This document shows, in pieces, positions 17,960 to 27,227 of a stretch of 64,000 nt of DNA. This DNA is from Roseobacter sinensis (GTDB lineage: Bacteria; Pseudomonadota; Alphaproteobacteria; Rhodobacterales; Rhodobacteraceae). Below the pieces are notes generated by a model. The model was given only the letters and a program-made list of their open reading frames with translations. It did not search any database and was not told the origin of the DNA. Position 1 is the stretch's first letter; each line of letters begins with the position of its first letter. A program made the position numbers and the translations under genes. The stretch spans positions 496,001 to 560,000 of the forward strand of contig NZ_JALIEB010000001.1 in the NCBI RefSeq assembly GCF_025755255.1. Reading direction: 5' to 3'.

Positions 17960-19191
17960 CGAACGCCTCCGAGCGGCTTCCGGCTTATTCGCTTTTTGCG
18001 GCGCTGCTCGCAGCGGCGGGTCTGCCGATCTACATCCATGCGCCCAAGTTCTACGTGGATGAATATGGCGTGTCGCTGGCCGCTCTTGGCGCGGTGCTCT
18101 TCGGGTTGCGGCTGCTCGACGTGGTGCAGGATCCGCTGCTTGGCAAGCTGGCCGAGAAGCTGCGCGACCGCCGCGCCTTGGCGGTGGCCATCGGTTGCGC
18201 GGTGATCGGCGGGGCGATGGTGGCGCTCTTTGCCATTCCGCCGCTTTTGTCGCCGCTTCTGTGGTTCGGGCTCACGCTGACGCTGGTCTTCTCCGCCTTC
18301 AGCTTCTTGACCATCAATTTCTATGCTCAGGGCGTGATGAAGGGCACTGCCTTGCCGGGGCAGGGCCACTACCGGCTCGCGCGCTGGCGTGAGAGCGGGG
18401 CGCTCCTCGGTGTCTGCGTGGCGGCCGTCGCCCCGGTGGCGCTGGCCGCGGCGTTCGAGGCACCCTTCGCCTGGTTTGCCCTTGGGTTTGCGGGGCTCGC
18501 CGTTCTGGCCGCCTATGCGATGCGGGACGAGTGGAGCACCGCGGGTCTCGCCGCGGGGACCGGCTTCGGCGTCGTGCTGCGCGACAAGCTCGCGCGGCGG
18601 CTGTTGCTGATCGCGCTGGTGAACGCCGCCCCGGTGGCGGTCAGCTCGACCCTGTTTCTGTTCTTTGTCGAAAGCAAGCTCGACGCGCCCGGGTTCGAGG
18701 GGCCGCTGCTGCTAATCTTCTTTCTGTCCGCTGCCCTGGCCGCCCCCTTCTGGGGTGCCATGGCGGAACGCTTCGGCCCCAAGGATGTGCTGATCTTTGC
18801 CATGGTGCTCGCGATCTGCGCTTTTGGCCTGACCCTGACGCTGGGCCCGGGTGACTGGGTGCTGTTCGCGGTCATCTGCGTGACCTCCGGTGCGACGCTG
18901 GGCGCGGACCTGACGCTCCTGCCCGCGACCTTCGCCAATCGGATGGCGCGGATCTCGCCCTCGGCGGCCGAGGGGTTTGGCCTGTGGTCTTTCGTGTCGA
19001 AGCTGACGCTGGCCTTTGCCGCCGTCACCCTGTTGCCCGTTCTGGAGCGTGCCGGCTTTCAAAGCGGCAGCGCGTCCGAAAACAGCCCGGAGGCACTGGC
19101 GCTTCTGTCGGTGCTCTATGCCGGGGTTCCCTGTGTCCTGAAGCTGGCGGCCATAGCCCTCTTGGCCATCACTGACCTGAGCGAGGTGTAA
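17956..19191 (+). CDS. MFS transporter
   Basis: A 411-residue integral membrane protein with about twelve hydrophobic segments in two halves. GLRLLDVVQDPLLGKLAEKLRDRRA resembles the loop 2-3 signature of the GPH/MelB-like cation symporter branch of the major facilitator superfamily (shown here in part). The GTG start overlaps the DUF1365 stop by four bases and has GAAGGAGGTG eight bases upstream. The cargo is unknown. Its fixed place in the stress operon suggests a lipid-related or stress-derived compound. Confidence 0.85.
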   Translation: MTNASERLPAYSLFAALLAAAGLPIYIHAPKFYVDEYGVSLAALGAVLFGLRLLDVVQDPLLGKLAEKLRDRRALAVAIGCAVIGGAMVALFAIPPLLSPLLWFGLTLTLVFSAFSFLTINFYAQGVMKGTALPGQGHYRLARWRESGALLGVCVAAVAPVALAAAFEAPFAWFALGFAGLAVLAAYAMRDEWSTAGLAAGTGFGVVLRDKLARRLLLIALVNAAPVAVSSTLFLFFVESKLDAPGFEGPLLLIFFLSAALAAPFWGAMAERFGPKDVLIFAMVLAICAFGLTLTLGPGDWVLFAVICVTSGATLGADLTLLPATFANRMARISPSAAEGFGLWSFVSKLTLAFAAVTLLPVLERAGFQSGSASENSPEALALLSVLYAGVPCVLKLAAIALLAITDLSEV

Positions 19192-19194
19192 GAG

Positions 19195-19758
19195 ATGACA
19201 GCCTGGATGTATGTGGCACTCGGCGCGGCGCTCGCGTTGATCCTGCTGGTTCTTTTCAAGCGGATGATGGGCTTTGCCGCGCAGCGGCCCGAGGATTACG
19301 AGGACGGCACACCGGATTTCGACATCCGAAAGCACCTCAACGGACCGATGCTCTGCGAAGGGGTGATCTATGGGCCAACCGGGCGGGTCAGCAGCCGGTT
19401 TGTCGCGGACTTCGATTGCGCGTGGGACGGGGATCAGGGATCGATGAAAGAGCATTTCATCTATGACGACGGCAGCACCCAGAAACGCCAGTGGAACCTC
19501 GAGCTGGATGACCGGGGTGCGATCCGGGCGACCGCAGAAGATGTGGTCGGCGAAGGGTCGGGTCGACAGACCGGACCGACGGTGCTGTTGAACTATCGCA
19601 TCCGGCTGCCGGAGGGGTCGGGCGGGCATGTGCTCGACACCGTGGACTGGATGTATCTGACGCCCAACGGCACGATCATGAACCGCTCGCAGTTTCGCAA
19701 GTTCGGCATCAAGGTCGCGGAGCTGGTGGCGACGATGCGACCCAAGGATGCCGCATGA
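19195..19758 (+). CDS. DUF3833 protein
   Basis: A 187-residue protein of family DUF3833. The N-terminus (MYVALGAALALILLVLF) is a membrane anchor without a lipobox, followed by a soluble beta-rich domain with DFDIRKHLNGPMLCEGVIYG and VDWMYLTPNGTIMNRSQF. These proteins resemble small lipid-binding beta barrels, but no activity is established. Three bases separate it from the transporter stop, and it overlaps the SDR gene by four bases. Confidence 0.85.
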   Translation: MTAWMYVALGAALALILLVLFKRMMGFAAQRPEDYEDGTPDFDIRKHLNGPMLCEGVIYGPTGRVSSRFVADFDCAWDGDQGSMKEHFIYDDGSTQKRQWNLELDDRGAIRATAEDVVGEGSGRQTGPTVLLNYRIRLPEGSGGHVLDTVDWMYLTPNGTIMNRSQFRKFGIKVAELVATMRPKDAA

Positions 19759-20486
19759 GGAACTGGCACGGCAAACGCTATTGGCTCGTGGGCGCAGGCG
19801 ACGGGCTGGGGGCGGCCCTGGCCCGCCGTCTGAGTTCTGCGGGCGCGCATGTGATTGTTTCCGCCCGGTCGGAAGACAAGCTCAGCGCGCTGGTCGCCGA
19901 CCTGCCGACCGAGGGCAGCTACCAGACCGTGGATGTGGCTGACGATGAGAGCGTGGCCCAGGCGGCCGAGGCGGTCGGGCTCGTCGACGGGGTTGTCTTT
20001 CTGGCAGGTGTTTACTGGCCGTTCGGCGCGCAGGAGTGGCATGCCGATCAGGCGACCGCGATGGCGGATATCAACTTCACCGGGCTGGTGCGGGTGATGG
20101 GGGCCGTCGTGCCGGGGATGGTGCGCCGCGATGCGGGGCACATCGTGATCACCGGGTCGCTTAGCGGCTTTCGTGGGCTGCCGGGCTCAATCGGGTATAC
20201 GGCGTCGAAGGCGGGGACGATGTCGCTGGCCGAATGCATGTACGCCGATCTTCGGCAGACCGGGGTGCAGGTTCAGGTGGCGAACCCCGGGTTTATCAAG
20301 ACACAGCTCACCGACAAGAACGACTTCAAGATGCCCTTCCTCATGACACCGGAGGAGGCGGCGGAGCACATGTTCCGGCAGATGAGCGGCAGGAAGTTCA
20401 AGGTGAGCTTTCCGCGGCTGTTTTCCCTCGTGTTCAGAGGCAGCCAGTTGCTGCCCGACTGGCTCTACTTTCGGGTGTTTTCCTGA
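19755..20486 (+). CDS. Short-chain dehydrogenase of the RpoE-type operon
   Basis: A 243-residue classical SDR, last gene of the five-gene operon. GAGDGLGAALARRL is the NAD(P) loop, VITGSLSG holds the catalytic serine and YTASKAG the Tyr/Lys pair. The C-terminus (SFPRLFSLVFRGSQLLPDWL) is amphipathic to hydrophobic and may touch the membrane. The usual NNAG motif reads LAGVYWP. The substrate is unknown, probably a lipid carbonyl or alcohol given the neighbours. The stop is followed by copy C of the dispersed repeat. Confidence 0.88.
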   Translation: MRNWHGKRYWLVGAGDGLGAALARRLSSAGAHVIVSARSEDKLSALVADLPTEGSYQTVDVADDESVAQAAEAVGLVDGVVFLAGVYWPFGAQEWHADQATAMADINFTGLVRVMGAVVPGMVRRDAGHIVITGSLSGFRGLPGSIGYTASKAGTMSLAECMYADLRQTGVQVQVANPGFIKTQLTDKNDFKMPFLMTPEEAAEHMFRQMSGRKFKVSFPRLFSLVFRGSQLLPDWLYFRVFS

Positions 20487-20516
20487 GCGGCAGGCCTGTG
20501 GATCCGCCTCCGGCGG

Positions 20517-20538
20517 GAGTATTTCCGGACGGGTGAAG
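20517..20538 (+). repeat. Dispersed 22-nt intergenic repeat, copy C
   Basis: Follows a small CCGCC/GGCGG inverted repeat, between the convergent ends of the SDR gene and the saccharopine dehydrogenase-like gene. Hairpin plus T-rich core would be usable as a terminator for the plus-strand operon. Confidence 0.8.
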
Positions 20539-20549
20539 GGGGCGGCTAC

Positions 20550-21605
20550 TCAGAGCCGGGCCGCGTGATCTTGGAAGATCTTTGCCGCGCGGCTCCAGAT
20601 GGGGGCGTCCGGGGGTCCGAGGTCCTGCAAGGCGGGCAGCAGCTGGGCTGCGTAGTCTTCGCTGCTTTCGCGGGGCAGCATCGAGGGCAGGTTGTCGATT
20701 GCCGTGACGTCGAGCGGCGGGGCGTCGTGGACGCGCAGCGCCGGCGCCTCCCAAGTGGTAGTATGATCGTAGATCTTTACGGGCGAGAAGTCGCTCTCGG
20801 GGTCGCAGGCGATGTCGCCGATCACGCGCAGCTTGCGCGGGCGTGTGGGTGTGTCAGCGGGCACGAAGACCGGCGTCCCCGGGCGTGCGAGGATGCAGTT
20901 GAAGAAGAGCTCATGCGCGAGGATTTCGGGGAAGGGGCCGCCCGACGCGGTCTCGGCCATGTCCCATTTCGTGGTGGCCACACCCATGGCGGTGCAGAGA
21001 TCGGCCGCGCCCGTGCCCACGCGGCCAAGCGCGCCGATGATCAGGGCGGTGGGGCGAAAGCTGCCAGTGGCGACAAGCTCGGCCTGAAGTTCGGAGAGCA
21101 GGTGCGTGGAGCTGTCATAGGAACCGACGGGGGCTGCGATGCTGCCGCGCTGCTGGGCGGCCCAGCACTTCAGGGCCACGGCGGCGCCCGCATAGCCGGC
21201 CCAGTAGCCGAAGGCGGCGACGCGGGCCCCGGCCTCGTTCGTGAGGTATTCCAGATCGAGCAGCGTGCCGCCGCCCGCCTTGAAGCGTTGCAGCAAACGA
21301 AGCCCCGCTGGCTGGCCCTTGAAGGCGTGGCCGAACATGATGTGGCGGTGCGGTAGGGGCGTGCCGTCGTCCGGCAGCTCTTTCAGACCGAAGATGATCG
21401 CGTCCTGCGGCGCGTCAGGCCAGCTGTGGCTCGGCACAATAGCGCAACCGGCTTGCGCATAGGCACTGTCGGGGATGACGCGGCTGGGCGAGGCTTCAAC
21501 GCTGACGACCGTCCCCGCCGCAATCAGCTGGCCGGCGCCTTCCGGTGTGAGGCCCGTGCGGGTTTCATTGGCGCGCTGCTCGGCGCGCAGCCAGAGGTGG
21601 GGCAT
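20550..21605 (-). CDS. Saccharopine dehydrogenase-like protein
   Basis: A 351-residue protein of the alanine dehydrogenase/transhydrogenase fold resembling NAD-dependent, lysine-forming saccharopine dehydrogenase. The N-terminus LWLRAEQRANETRTGLTPEG carries the basic substrate residues, and GALGRVGTGAADL is the dinucleotide loop. Start 21605 at MPHLWLR is chosen because the ATG overlaps the stop of the upstream glutathione transferase-type gene (TGATG). The longer in-frame start reads through that gene. Three minus-strand genes (phosphatase, GST, this) form one operon. In bacteria the role may be lysine breakdown rather than synthesis. Confidence 0.82.
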   Translation of the reverse strand: MPHLWLRAEQRANETRTGLTPEGAGQLIAAGTVVSVEASPSRVIPDSAYAQAGCAIVPSHSWPDAPQDAIIFGLKELPDDGTPLPHRHIMFGHAFKGQPAGLRLLQRFKAGGGTLLDLEYLTNEAGARVAAFGYWAGYAGAAVALKCWAAQQRGSIAAPVGSYDSSTHLLSELQAELVATGSFRPTALIIGALGRVGTGAADLCTAMGVATTKWDMAETASGGPFPEILAHELFFNCILARPGTPVFVPADTPTRPRKLRVIGDIACDPESDFSPVKIYDHTTTWEAPALRVHDAPPLDVTAIDNLPSMLPRESSEDYAAQLLPALQDLGPPDAPIWSRAAKIFQDHAARL

Positions 21606-22222
21606 CAGAGCATGCCCTTTGCCTTGACGGCCTGCACCGAGGCACGGGCGTTCATGCGGTCGAGATAGGCGGCGATCTCGGGGAAGTCCTTCAGCGACAC
21701 CTCGTCGCGCTCGAGCCAGCTGCACAGCATGTAGGAATAGGGATCGGCGATGGAGAACTGGTCGCCCAGCACGTAATCGCCTTCAAGGCAGTCGGTGGTG
21801 AAGTAGCGTGCGTTTTCGGCCATGTTTTCCGGCGTCTTGGCGATCATGTCATCGAAGCTCGCCTTCTTGGTGGCCCAGCGGTCGCCGCGGCGCATGTGGG
21901 CATGGTTGACGTGCATGGTCGAAGCGAGGAAGTACATGACGCTGCGCATCTGGGCGGCGCGCTCAGGGTCCTGCGGTACCAGGCGAGCGCCGGGAGCCAG
22001 GGCTGCGATGTAGTCGAGAAGCGCGCCGGTCTCGGTCAGCACGGTGCCGCTGTCCGTCTCAAGCGTGGGCACGCGGCCCTTGGGGTTGAGCGCAAGATAG
22101 GCGTCGCCTTTCTGCTCGCCGGCGCTGAAATCGACCGGCACCGGCTCGTAAGGCAGGCCCGCCTCTTCCAGCGTGATGGCGACGGCGACGGAGATGGTGC
22201 GGGGGGCGTAGTGGAGGCGCAT
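21605..22222 (-). CDS. Glutathione S-transferase-family protein
   Basis: A 205-residue GST. An N-terminal thioredoxin-like domain (LHYAPRTISVAVAITLEEAG, NPKGRVPTLE with the cis-proline, ETGALLDYI) is followed by the all-helical C-terminal domain (SIADPYSYMLCSWLERD). Start 22222 has AGGATACGCC in front. A GTG at 22237 overlapping the upstream stop is the alternative. The family conjugates or reduces electrophiles with glutathione. No substrate can be inferred. Confidence 0.88.
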   Translation of the reverse strand: MRLHYAPRTISVAVAITLEEAGLPYEPVPVDFSAGEQKGDAYLALNPKGRVPTLETDSGTVLTETGALLDYIAALAPGARLVPQDPERAAQMRSVMYFLASTMHVNHAHMRRGDRWATKKASFDDMIAKTPENMAENARYFTTDCLEGDYVLGDQFSIADPYSYMLCSWLERDEVSLKDFPEIAAYLDRMNARASVQAVKAKGML

Positions 22223-22233
22223 GGCGTATCCTT

Positions 22234-22887
22234 TCACACGTGGGTCTGGGCGTAGTGCCTGTCGGGCGCTTCGAGGTGCGGGATGGCGTTGAACATCGTC
22301 GGCGAGAGCGTGCCGCCAATGGGGAAGAGCCGGTGCTGGGAGGTGTTGTAGATCGCCAAGGCCATCTGCGCCATGGCCGTGATATCAAGCCGCAGCACCT
22401 GTCGCATCGCCATGGAGATGAGCCCGCCGGAGGTGACCACCAGTGCCGGTCCATCGCCCTCGGCGATCTCGGTCAGCGCCGCGTTGACGCGCGCCTCAAA
22501 GTCAGCGAAGCGCTCGGGCGCACCGTCGATCCGGTCATCCTGCCAGTACTGGAAGACCAGCGGCAGGTGGGTGGTGAAACTGGCGTTGTCGGTCGGGAAC
22601 GGGATGCCGTGCTCGGCTTCCAGTGCGCGGGCAAGCGTCAGATATTCCAGCTCGTTCAGGCGCGCGTCGCGTACGGGTTCAAGCTCCATGTCCATGGACG
22701 TGGCCGTTTCCACGTGGCGACGTAGGGTGCCGGTGTAAAGCCGGGCATGGTGCTGACCGCGCTCGCGCAGATGGGTGCCGAGCCAGGCGGATTGCTGGTG
22801 GCCGAGCGCGCTCAGCCTGTCGTAGCTCGCTTCGTCCTGCGCGCCTGAGTTGGCCTGGCCGTGGCGTATGAGGGTGATGTGGGACAT
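22234..22887 (-). CDS. Histidine phosphatase-family protein
   Basis: A 217-residue phosphoglycerate mutase-like phosphatase. LIRHGQANSG near residue 5 holds the phospho-accepting histidine. The middle glutamate lies in the LNELEYL region and LVVTSGGLISMAM replaces the usual second histidine motif, so that residue appears to be missing where VTSGG is seen instead of VTHGG. This could lower or change activity. First gene of the three-gene minus-strand operon. Divergent from the formate dehydrogenase gene. Confidence 0.85.
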   Translation of the reverse strand: MSHITLIRHGQANSGAQDEASYDRLSALGHQQSAWLGTHLRERGQHHARLYTGTLRRHVETATSMDMELEPVRDARLNELEYLTLARALEAEHGIPFPTDNASFTTHLPLVFQYWQDDRIDGAPERFADFEARVNAALTEIAEGDGPALVVTSGGLISMAMRQVLRLDITAMAQMALAIYNTSQHRLFPIGGTLSPTMFNAIPHLEAPDRHYAQTHV

Positions 22888-22942
22888 GTGCGCCTTCTTA
22901 GGCGAGCGGTGGCGTGGTGGAAAGGGGAGGTGCCTCCGGCGG

Positions 22943-22964
22943 GAGTATTTTTGGACGGGTGAAG
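22943..22964 (+). repeat. Dispersed 22-nt intergenic repeat, copy D
   Basis: Lies in the 200-base divergent region between the phosphatase and formate dehydrogenase genes, preceded by CCTCCGGCGG. It is not downstream of any plus-strand gene, so a terminator role is unlikely at this site. Confidence 0.8.
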
Positions 22965-23087
22965 GAACGGCTGTTCGCTATCGGAAACGCGGGTGGCGCG
23001 AATACCATGTGAGGTGTCGGGATTGGGGCTACGGTGGGGGATGTGCTACCCTTATAGTCGGGCGGAGTTTTCCGGGAGAGCGCTGCG

Positions 23088-25853
23088 ATGAGCGACAAGA
23101 TCACCTTCACGCTGGACGGTCAGGAGGTTGAGGCCGAGACGGGCATGACCATCTGGGAGGTCGCGAACGGGCGCGGCCTTGTGATCCCGCATCTGTGCCA
23201 CAAGCCTGCGCCCGGGTATCGCCCGGATGGCAACTGTCGCGCCTGTATGGTGGAGATTGAGGGCGAGCGGACGCTTGCGGCCTCCTGCATTCGGGAACCC
23301 TCCGACGGCATGGTTGTGACGAGCAACTCCGCCCGAGCGGAGAGCGCGCGCAAGATGGTGGTGGAGATGCTGCTCGCAGACCAGCCGGAGCGGCCGGTGG
23401 CGCACGACCGCTCCAGCCACCTGTGGGAAATGGCGGAGCTGAACGGCGTCTCCGACAGCCGGTTCCCGAAGCTGGAAGAGGGGCGCATTCCGCTCTTGGA
23501 TGACAGCCATGTGGCGATGTCGGTGAACCTCGATGCCTGTATTCAATGCGGGCTTTGCGTGCGGGCCTGCCGTGAGGTGCAGGTCAACGATGTGATTGGC
23601 ATGGCGGGGCGCGGGCATGACAGCTATCCGACCTTCGATATGGCCGATCCGATGGGGGAAAGCACCTGTGTGGCCTGCGGCGAGTGCGTGCAGGCCTGTC
23701 CGACCGGGGCGCTGATGCCGTCGACGGTTGTCGATGACAACCAGGTGGGGGACAGTGCCGATTTCGACGAGGAGGTCGAGAGCATCTGCCCCTTCTGTGG
23801 GGTCGGCTGTCAGGTCTCGCTCAAGGTCAAGGACGGCAAGGTCAAATATGTCGAAGGGATCAACGGCCCGGCGAACGAGGGCCGGCTCTGTGTGAAGGGG
23901 CGGTTCGGGTTTGACTATATCCACCATCCGCACCGGCTGACCAAGCCGCTCATTCGCCGGCAGGACGCGCCGGAGAAGGGTTTGAACGTGGATCCCGGCA
24001 ATTGGCAAACGCATTTCCGCGAGGCCTTGTGGGAGGAAGCGCTGGACTTTGCCGCGGCTGGCATGAAGGGCCGCGGGCGCGAGATTGCTGGGTTTGGCTC
24101 GGCCAAGTGCACCAACGAGGAAGCCTATCTTTTCCAGAAGCTGATCCGGCAGGGCTTTGGCCACAACAACGTGGACCACTGCACGCGGCTCTGCCATGCG
24201 TCGTCCGTGGCGGCGCTGATGGAGAATGTGGGCTCGGGCGCGGTGACTGCGACCTTCAACGAGATCGAGAATGCCGATGTGGCCATCGTGATCGGGGCCA
24301 ATCCGATCGAGAACCACCCGGTTGCGGCGACCTTCTTCAAGCAGTTCGCCAAACGCGGCGGCAAGCTGATTGTCATGGACCCGCGCGGGCAGGCGCTGAA
24401 GCGGTTCGCCAGCCATATGCTGCAGTTCCGGCCGGGCGCCGATGTGTCGATGCTGAACGCGATCATGCATGTGATCGTCGAGGAAGGTCTCTACGATCAG
24501 CAGTACATCGACGCCTATACCGAGAACTGGGAGGCGGAGAAGCGGCATCTGGCGGATTTCTCGCCCGAGGCGATGGCACCGATCTGCGGGATTGAGCCCG
24601 AGGTGCTGCGCGATGTGGCGCGGACCTTTGCGGGGGCCAAGGCCGCGATGATTTTCTGGGGCATGGGCATCAGTCAGCACATCCACGGGACGGATAACTC
24701 GCGCTGTCTGATTTCGCTTGCGCTGATGACGGGACAGGTGGGACGGCCCGGCTCCGGTTTGCACCCGCTGCGGGGGCAGAACAACGTGCAGGGGGCGTCG
24801 GATGCGGGGCTGATCCCGATGTTTCTGCCGGATTATCAGCCGGTCACGGATGACGGTGTGCGCTCGGCCTTCACCAAGGTCTGGGGCACGGCCGATTTCT
24901 CGAACGAACGAGGCTTGACCGTGACCGAGATCATGGACGCGGTGCATGCGGACAAGATCAAGGGGATGTATATCCTTGGCGAGAACCCGGCCATGTCCGA
25001 TCCGGACGTGGAACATGCGCGCGCCGCTCTGGCCAAGCTCGATCATCTGGTGGTGCAGGATATCTTCCTGACCGAGACGGCGAACTATGCCGATGTGATC
25101 CTGCCCGCGTCGGCCTTTGCCGAGAAAACCGGCACGGTGACCAACACCAACCGGCAGGTGCAGATGGGTCGCCCTGCGGTTGCGCCGCCCGGTGACGCGC
25201 GCGAAGACTGGTGGATCGAGGTGGAGCTGGCCAAGCGGCTGGGCTTGCCCTGGGACTATCAGAGCCCGGCGGATGTCTTCGCCGAAATGAAGCAGAACAT
25301 GCGCAGCCTCGACAACATCACCTGGGAGCGGCTGAGCGGCGAGAACGCAGTGACCTACCCGTCGCTGAGCCCACAGGACCCCGGTCAGGCGATTGTCTTC
25401 GGCGATGGGTTCCCGCGGCCCGAGGGTCGCGCGCGGTTCACCCCCGCGAGTGTGATTGCGCCCGACGACGTGCCGGATGAAGACTATCCGATGATCCTGA
25501 CCACCGGGCGGCAGCTGGAGCACTGGCACACGGGCTCCATGACCCGTCGCTCGACCGTGCTCGACGGGCTGGAGCCCGAGGCGAATTGCTCGCTACACCC
25601 CTCGACCTTGCGCAAGCTGGGGGTCGCACCGGGGGAGCACGTGTTGCTGACGACGAAGCGCGGCAGCATCTCGATCATGGCGCGAGAGGATCGCGCGGTG
25701 GCGCCCGATATGGTCTTTGTGCCCTTTGCCTATGTGGAAGCGGCGGCGAACATCCTCACCAACCCGGCCATCGACCCTTTCGGCAAGATCCCGGAGTTCA
25801 AGTTCTCGGCCGTGCGCGTGGAGAAGGCCGAAGGGGCTGTCGCTGCGGAGTGA
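23088..25853 (+). CDS. fdhA: Formate dehydrogenase alpha subunit (cysteine type)
   Basis: A 921-residue molybdenum- or tungsten-bis-MGD enzyme that oxidises formate to CO2. Domain order: plant-type 2Fe-2S (residues about 1-80, DGNCRACMVEIEG), two 4Fe-4S motifs (CIQCGLCVRAC and CVACGECVQACPTGAL, about 148-210), a further cluster motif CPFCGVGCQVSLKVKDGKV (about 232), then the large Mo domain with HCTRLCHASS (about 365), where cysteine replaces the selenocysteine ligand, and the MopB C-terminal domain. The layout matches NAD-linked FdsA-type subunits. No beta, gamma, FdhD or FdsC genes lie nearby, so its electron partner must be elsewhere. GGGAGAG precedes the ATG. Confidence 0.92.
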   Translation: MSDKITFTLDGQEVEAETGMTIWEVANGRGLVIPHLCHKPAPGYRPDGNCRACMVEIEGERTLAASCIREPSDGMVVTSNSARAESARKMVVEMLLADQPERPVAHDRSSHLWEMAELNGVSDSRFPKLEEGRIPLLDDSHVAMSVNLDACIQCGLCVRACREVQVNDVIGMAGRGHDSYPTFDMADPMGESTCVACGECVQACPTGALMPSTVVDDNQVGDSADFDEEVESICPFCGVGCQVSLKVKDGKVKYVEGINGPANEGRLCVKGRFGFDYIHHPHRLTKPLIRRQDAPEKGLNVDPGNWQTHFREALWEEALDFAAAGMKGRGREIAGFGSAKCTNEEAYLFQKLIRQGFGHNNVDHCTRLCHASSVAALMENVGSGAVTATFNEIENADVAIVIGANPIENHPVAATFFKQFAKRGGKLIVMDPRGQALKRFASHMLQFRPGADVSMLNAIMHVIVEEGLYDQQYIDAYTENWEAEKRHLADFSPEAMAPICGIEPEVLRDVARTFAGAKAAMIFWGMGISQHIHGTDNSRCLISLALMTGQVGRPGSGLHPLRGQNNVQGASDAGLIPMFLPDYQPVTDDGVRSAFTKVWGTADFSNERGLTVTEIMDAVHADKIKGMYILGENPAMSDPDVEHARAALAKLDHLVVQDIFLTETANYADVILPASAFAEKTGTVTNTNRQVQMGRPAVAPPGDAREDWWIEVELAKRLGLPWDYQSPADVFAEMKQNMRSLDNITWERLSGENAVTYPSLSPQDPGQAIVFGDGFPRPEGRARFTPASVIAPDDVPDEDYPMILTTGRQLEHWHTGSMTRRSTVLDGLEPEANCSLHPSTLRKLGVAPGEHVLLTTKRGSISIMAREDRAVAPDMVFVPFAYVEAAANILTNPAIDPFGKIPEFKFSAVRVEKAEGAVAAE

Positions 25854-25913
25854 TCTTCTCTTTGTCGGCGTCAGACCTTAGGGTTTGAACGACCGATCAA
25901 GGAGGGCGCGCGC

Positions 25914-27110
25914 GTGGTTGATCCGGAGCGATTTCTGGCTGATTTGCATACTCTGCGGAGCTTCGGCGCGGCAGAGGTGGGCAAGGGTGTCGTGCGCCCC
26001 GCCTATTCCGAGGCGGATATCGCGGCGCGGCACTGGTTGGCGCACCAGATGCGGGATGCCGGGCTCCGGGTCGAGGTCGATGCCATGGGCAACGTCTTTG
26101 GTTTGGCGGACGGTCCTTCGCTGTTGCTTGGGTCGCACAGCGACAGCCAGCCGGAGGGCGGCTGGCTCGATGGGGCGTTGGGGGTCATTGCCGCGCTGGA
26201 GGTGGCACGCGCAACCAAGGCGGCGGGTGGCCCACCGGTCTCGGTGGTGTCGTTCCAGGATGAAGAGGGCCGCTTTGGCGTGACCACCGGCTCCACCGTC
26301 TGGTCCGGGCTTTTGCCTCTCGAGAAGGCGGATGGGCTGAGGGATCATGGCGGCGTGACCCTCGCCGAGGCGCGCGCAGCAATGGCGGAGATGGTGACTG
26401 GCGCGGTCGATCCGGCGCAGTTCTCGGGCTTTGTCGAGATGCACATCGAGCAAGGGCCGACGCTCGATGCAACCCACGAACAGATCGGGGTGGTCACGGA
26501 CATCGTGGGTATCCGCGACATGAAGATCACCTTTGAGGGCCAGCAGAACCACGCAGGCACCACGCCGATGCATCTGCGTCGCGATGCGTTCCAGGCGGTG
26601 TCCGCGTTCAACACCTTGCTCGAGGATCGGTTGCGCAATGTGGTCACGCCGCAGACCGTCTGGACGATCGGCCATGTGAGCCTGCATCCGAACGCCTCAT
26701 CCATCGTGCCGGGGAAGGCCGTGTTTTCCATGCAGTGGCGCGATGGCGACAGCGACAGGTTGCGCCGGATGGAGGAGATCATCCGCGAGATCGCGCAAGA
26801 GGTGGCCGCGCACCGGAGCATGCAGCTGTCCTTTGGACCGATGCTGGGACTGGAGCCCGTGCACATGGATCCGAAGCTTCAGGACGCTCTGGTCCGGGCG
26901 GCGCGTGTGCACGCGCCCGAGACCTGGCGGAAGATGCCGTCGGGCGCGCTGCATGATGCCACCAATGTCTCGCGGCTGATGCCCGTGGCAATGCTCTTCG
27001 TGCCGTCGATCGGCGGGGTCAGCCACACCTTCGACGAGGATACCGACGAGGCCGATCTGGTGGTCGGTCTGAAGGTGCTGGCCGATGCGGTGGCGTCGCT
27101 GGCCGGTTGA
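25914..27110 (+). CDS. M20-family Zn-dependent amidohydrolase (allantoate/N-carbamoyl amino acid type)
   Basis: A 398-residue metallohydrolase. [26 protein letters not shown] and [11 protein letters not shown] carry the two-metal ligands and catalytic acid of the hydantoinase/carbamoylase branch, which hydrolyses allantoate, ureidoglycolate or N-carbamoyl-L-amino acids. The GTG start follows AAGGAGGG. Sixty bases separate it from the formate dehydrogenase gene, so co-transcription is possible but a shared pathway is not evident. Confidence 0.88.
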   Translation: MVDPERFLADLHTLRSFGAAEVGKGVVRPAYSEADIAARHWLAHQMRDAGLRVEVDAMGNVFGLADGPSLLLGSHSDSQPEGGWLDGALGVIAALEVARATKAAGGPPVSVVSFQDEEGRFGVTTGSTVWSGLLPLEKADGLRDHGGVTLAEARAAMAEMVTGAVDPAQFSGFVEMHIEQGPTLDATHEQIGVVTDIVGIRDMKITFEGQQNHAGTTPMHLRRDAFQAVSAFNTLLEDRLRNVVTPQTVWTIGHVSLHPNASSIVPGKAVFSMQWRDGDSDRLRRMEEIIREIAQEVAAHRSMQLSFGPMLGLEPVHMDPKLQDALVRAARVHAPETWRKMPSGALHDATNVSRLMPVAMLFVPSIGGVSHTFDEDTDEADLVVGLKVLADAVASLAG

Positions 27111-27227
27111 AGCGTTTCGATTGCAGGTTGGACGCTGCATCGCAATTTGCGTTCGACCGCAAGGGAGAGGCAGCGCATTGCGTTTCAAGACCACATCGAA
27201 ATGCTTCAACAGGCCTGCTCGGCGGTC

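Noticed and set aside
23052-25529. Minus-strand open frame of 825 codons opposite the formate dehydrogenase gene
   Set aside because: Shadow of fdhA. Arginine- and histidine-rich with no recognisable family.
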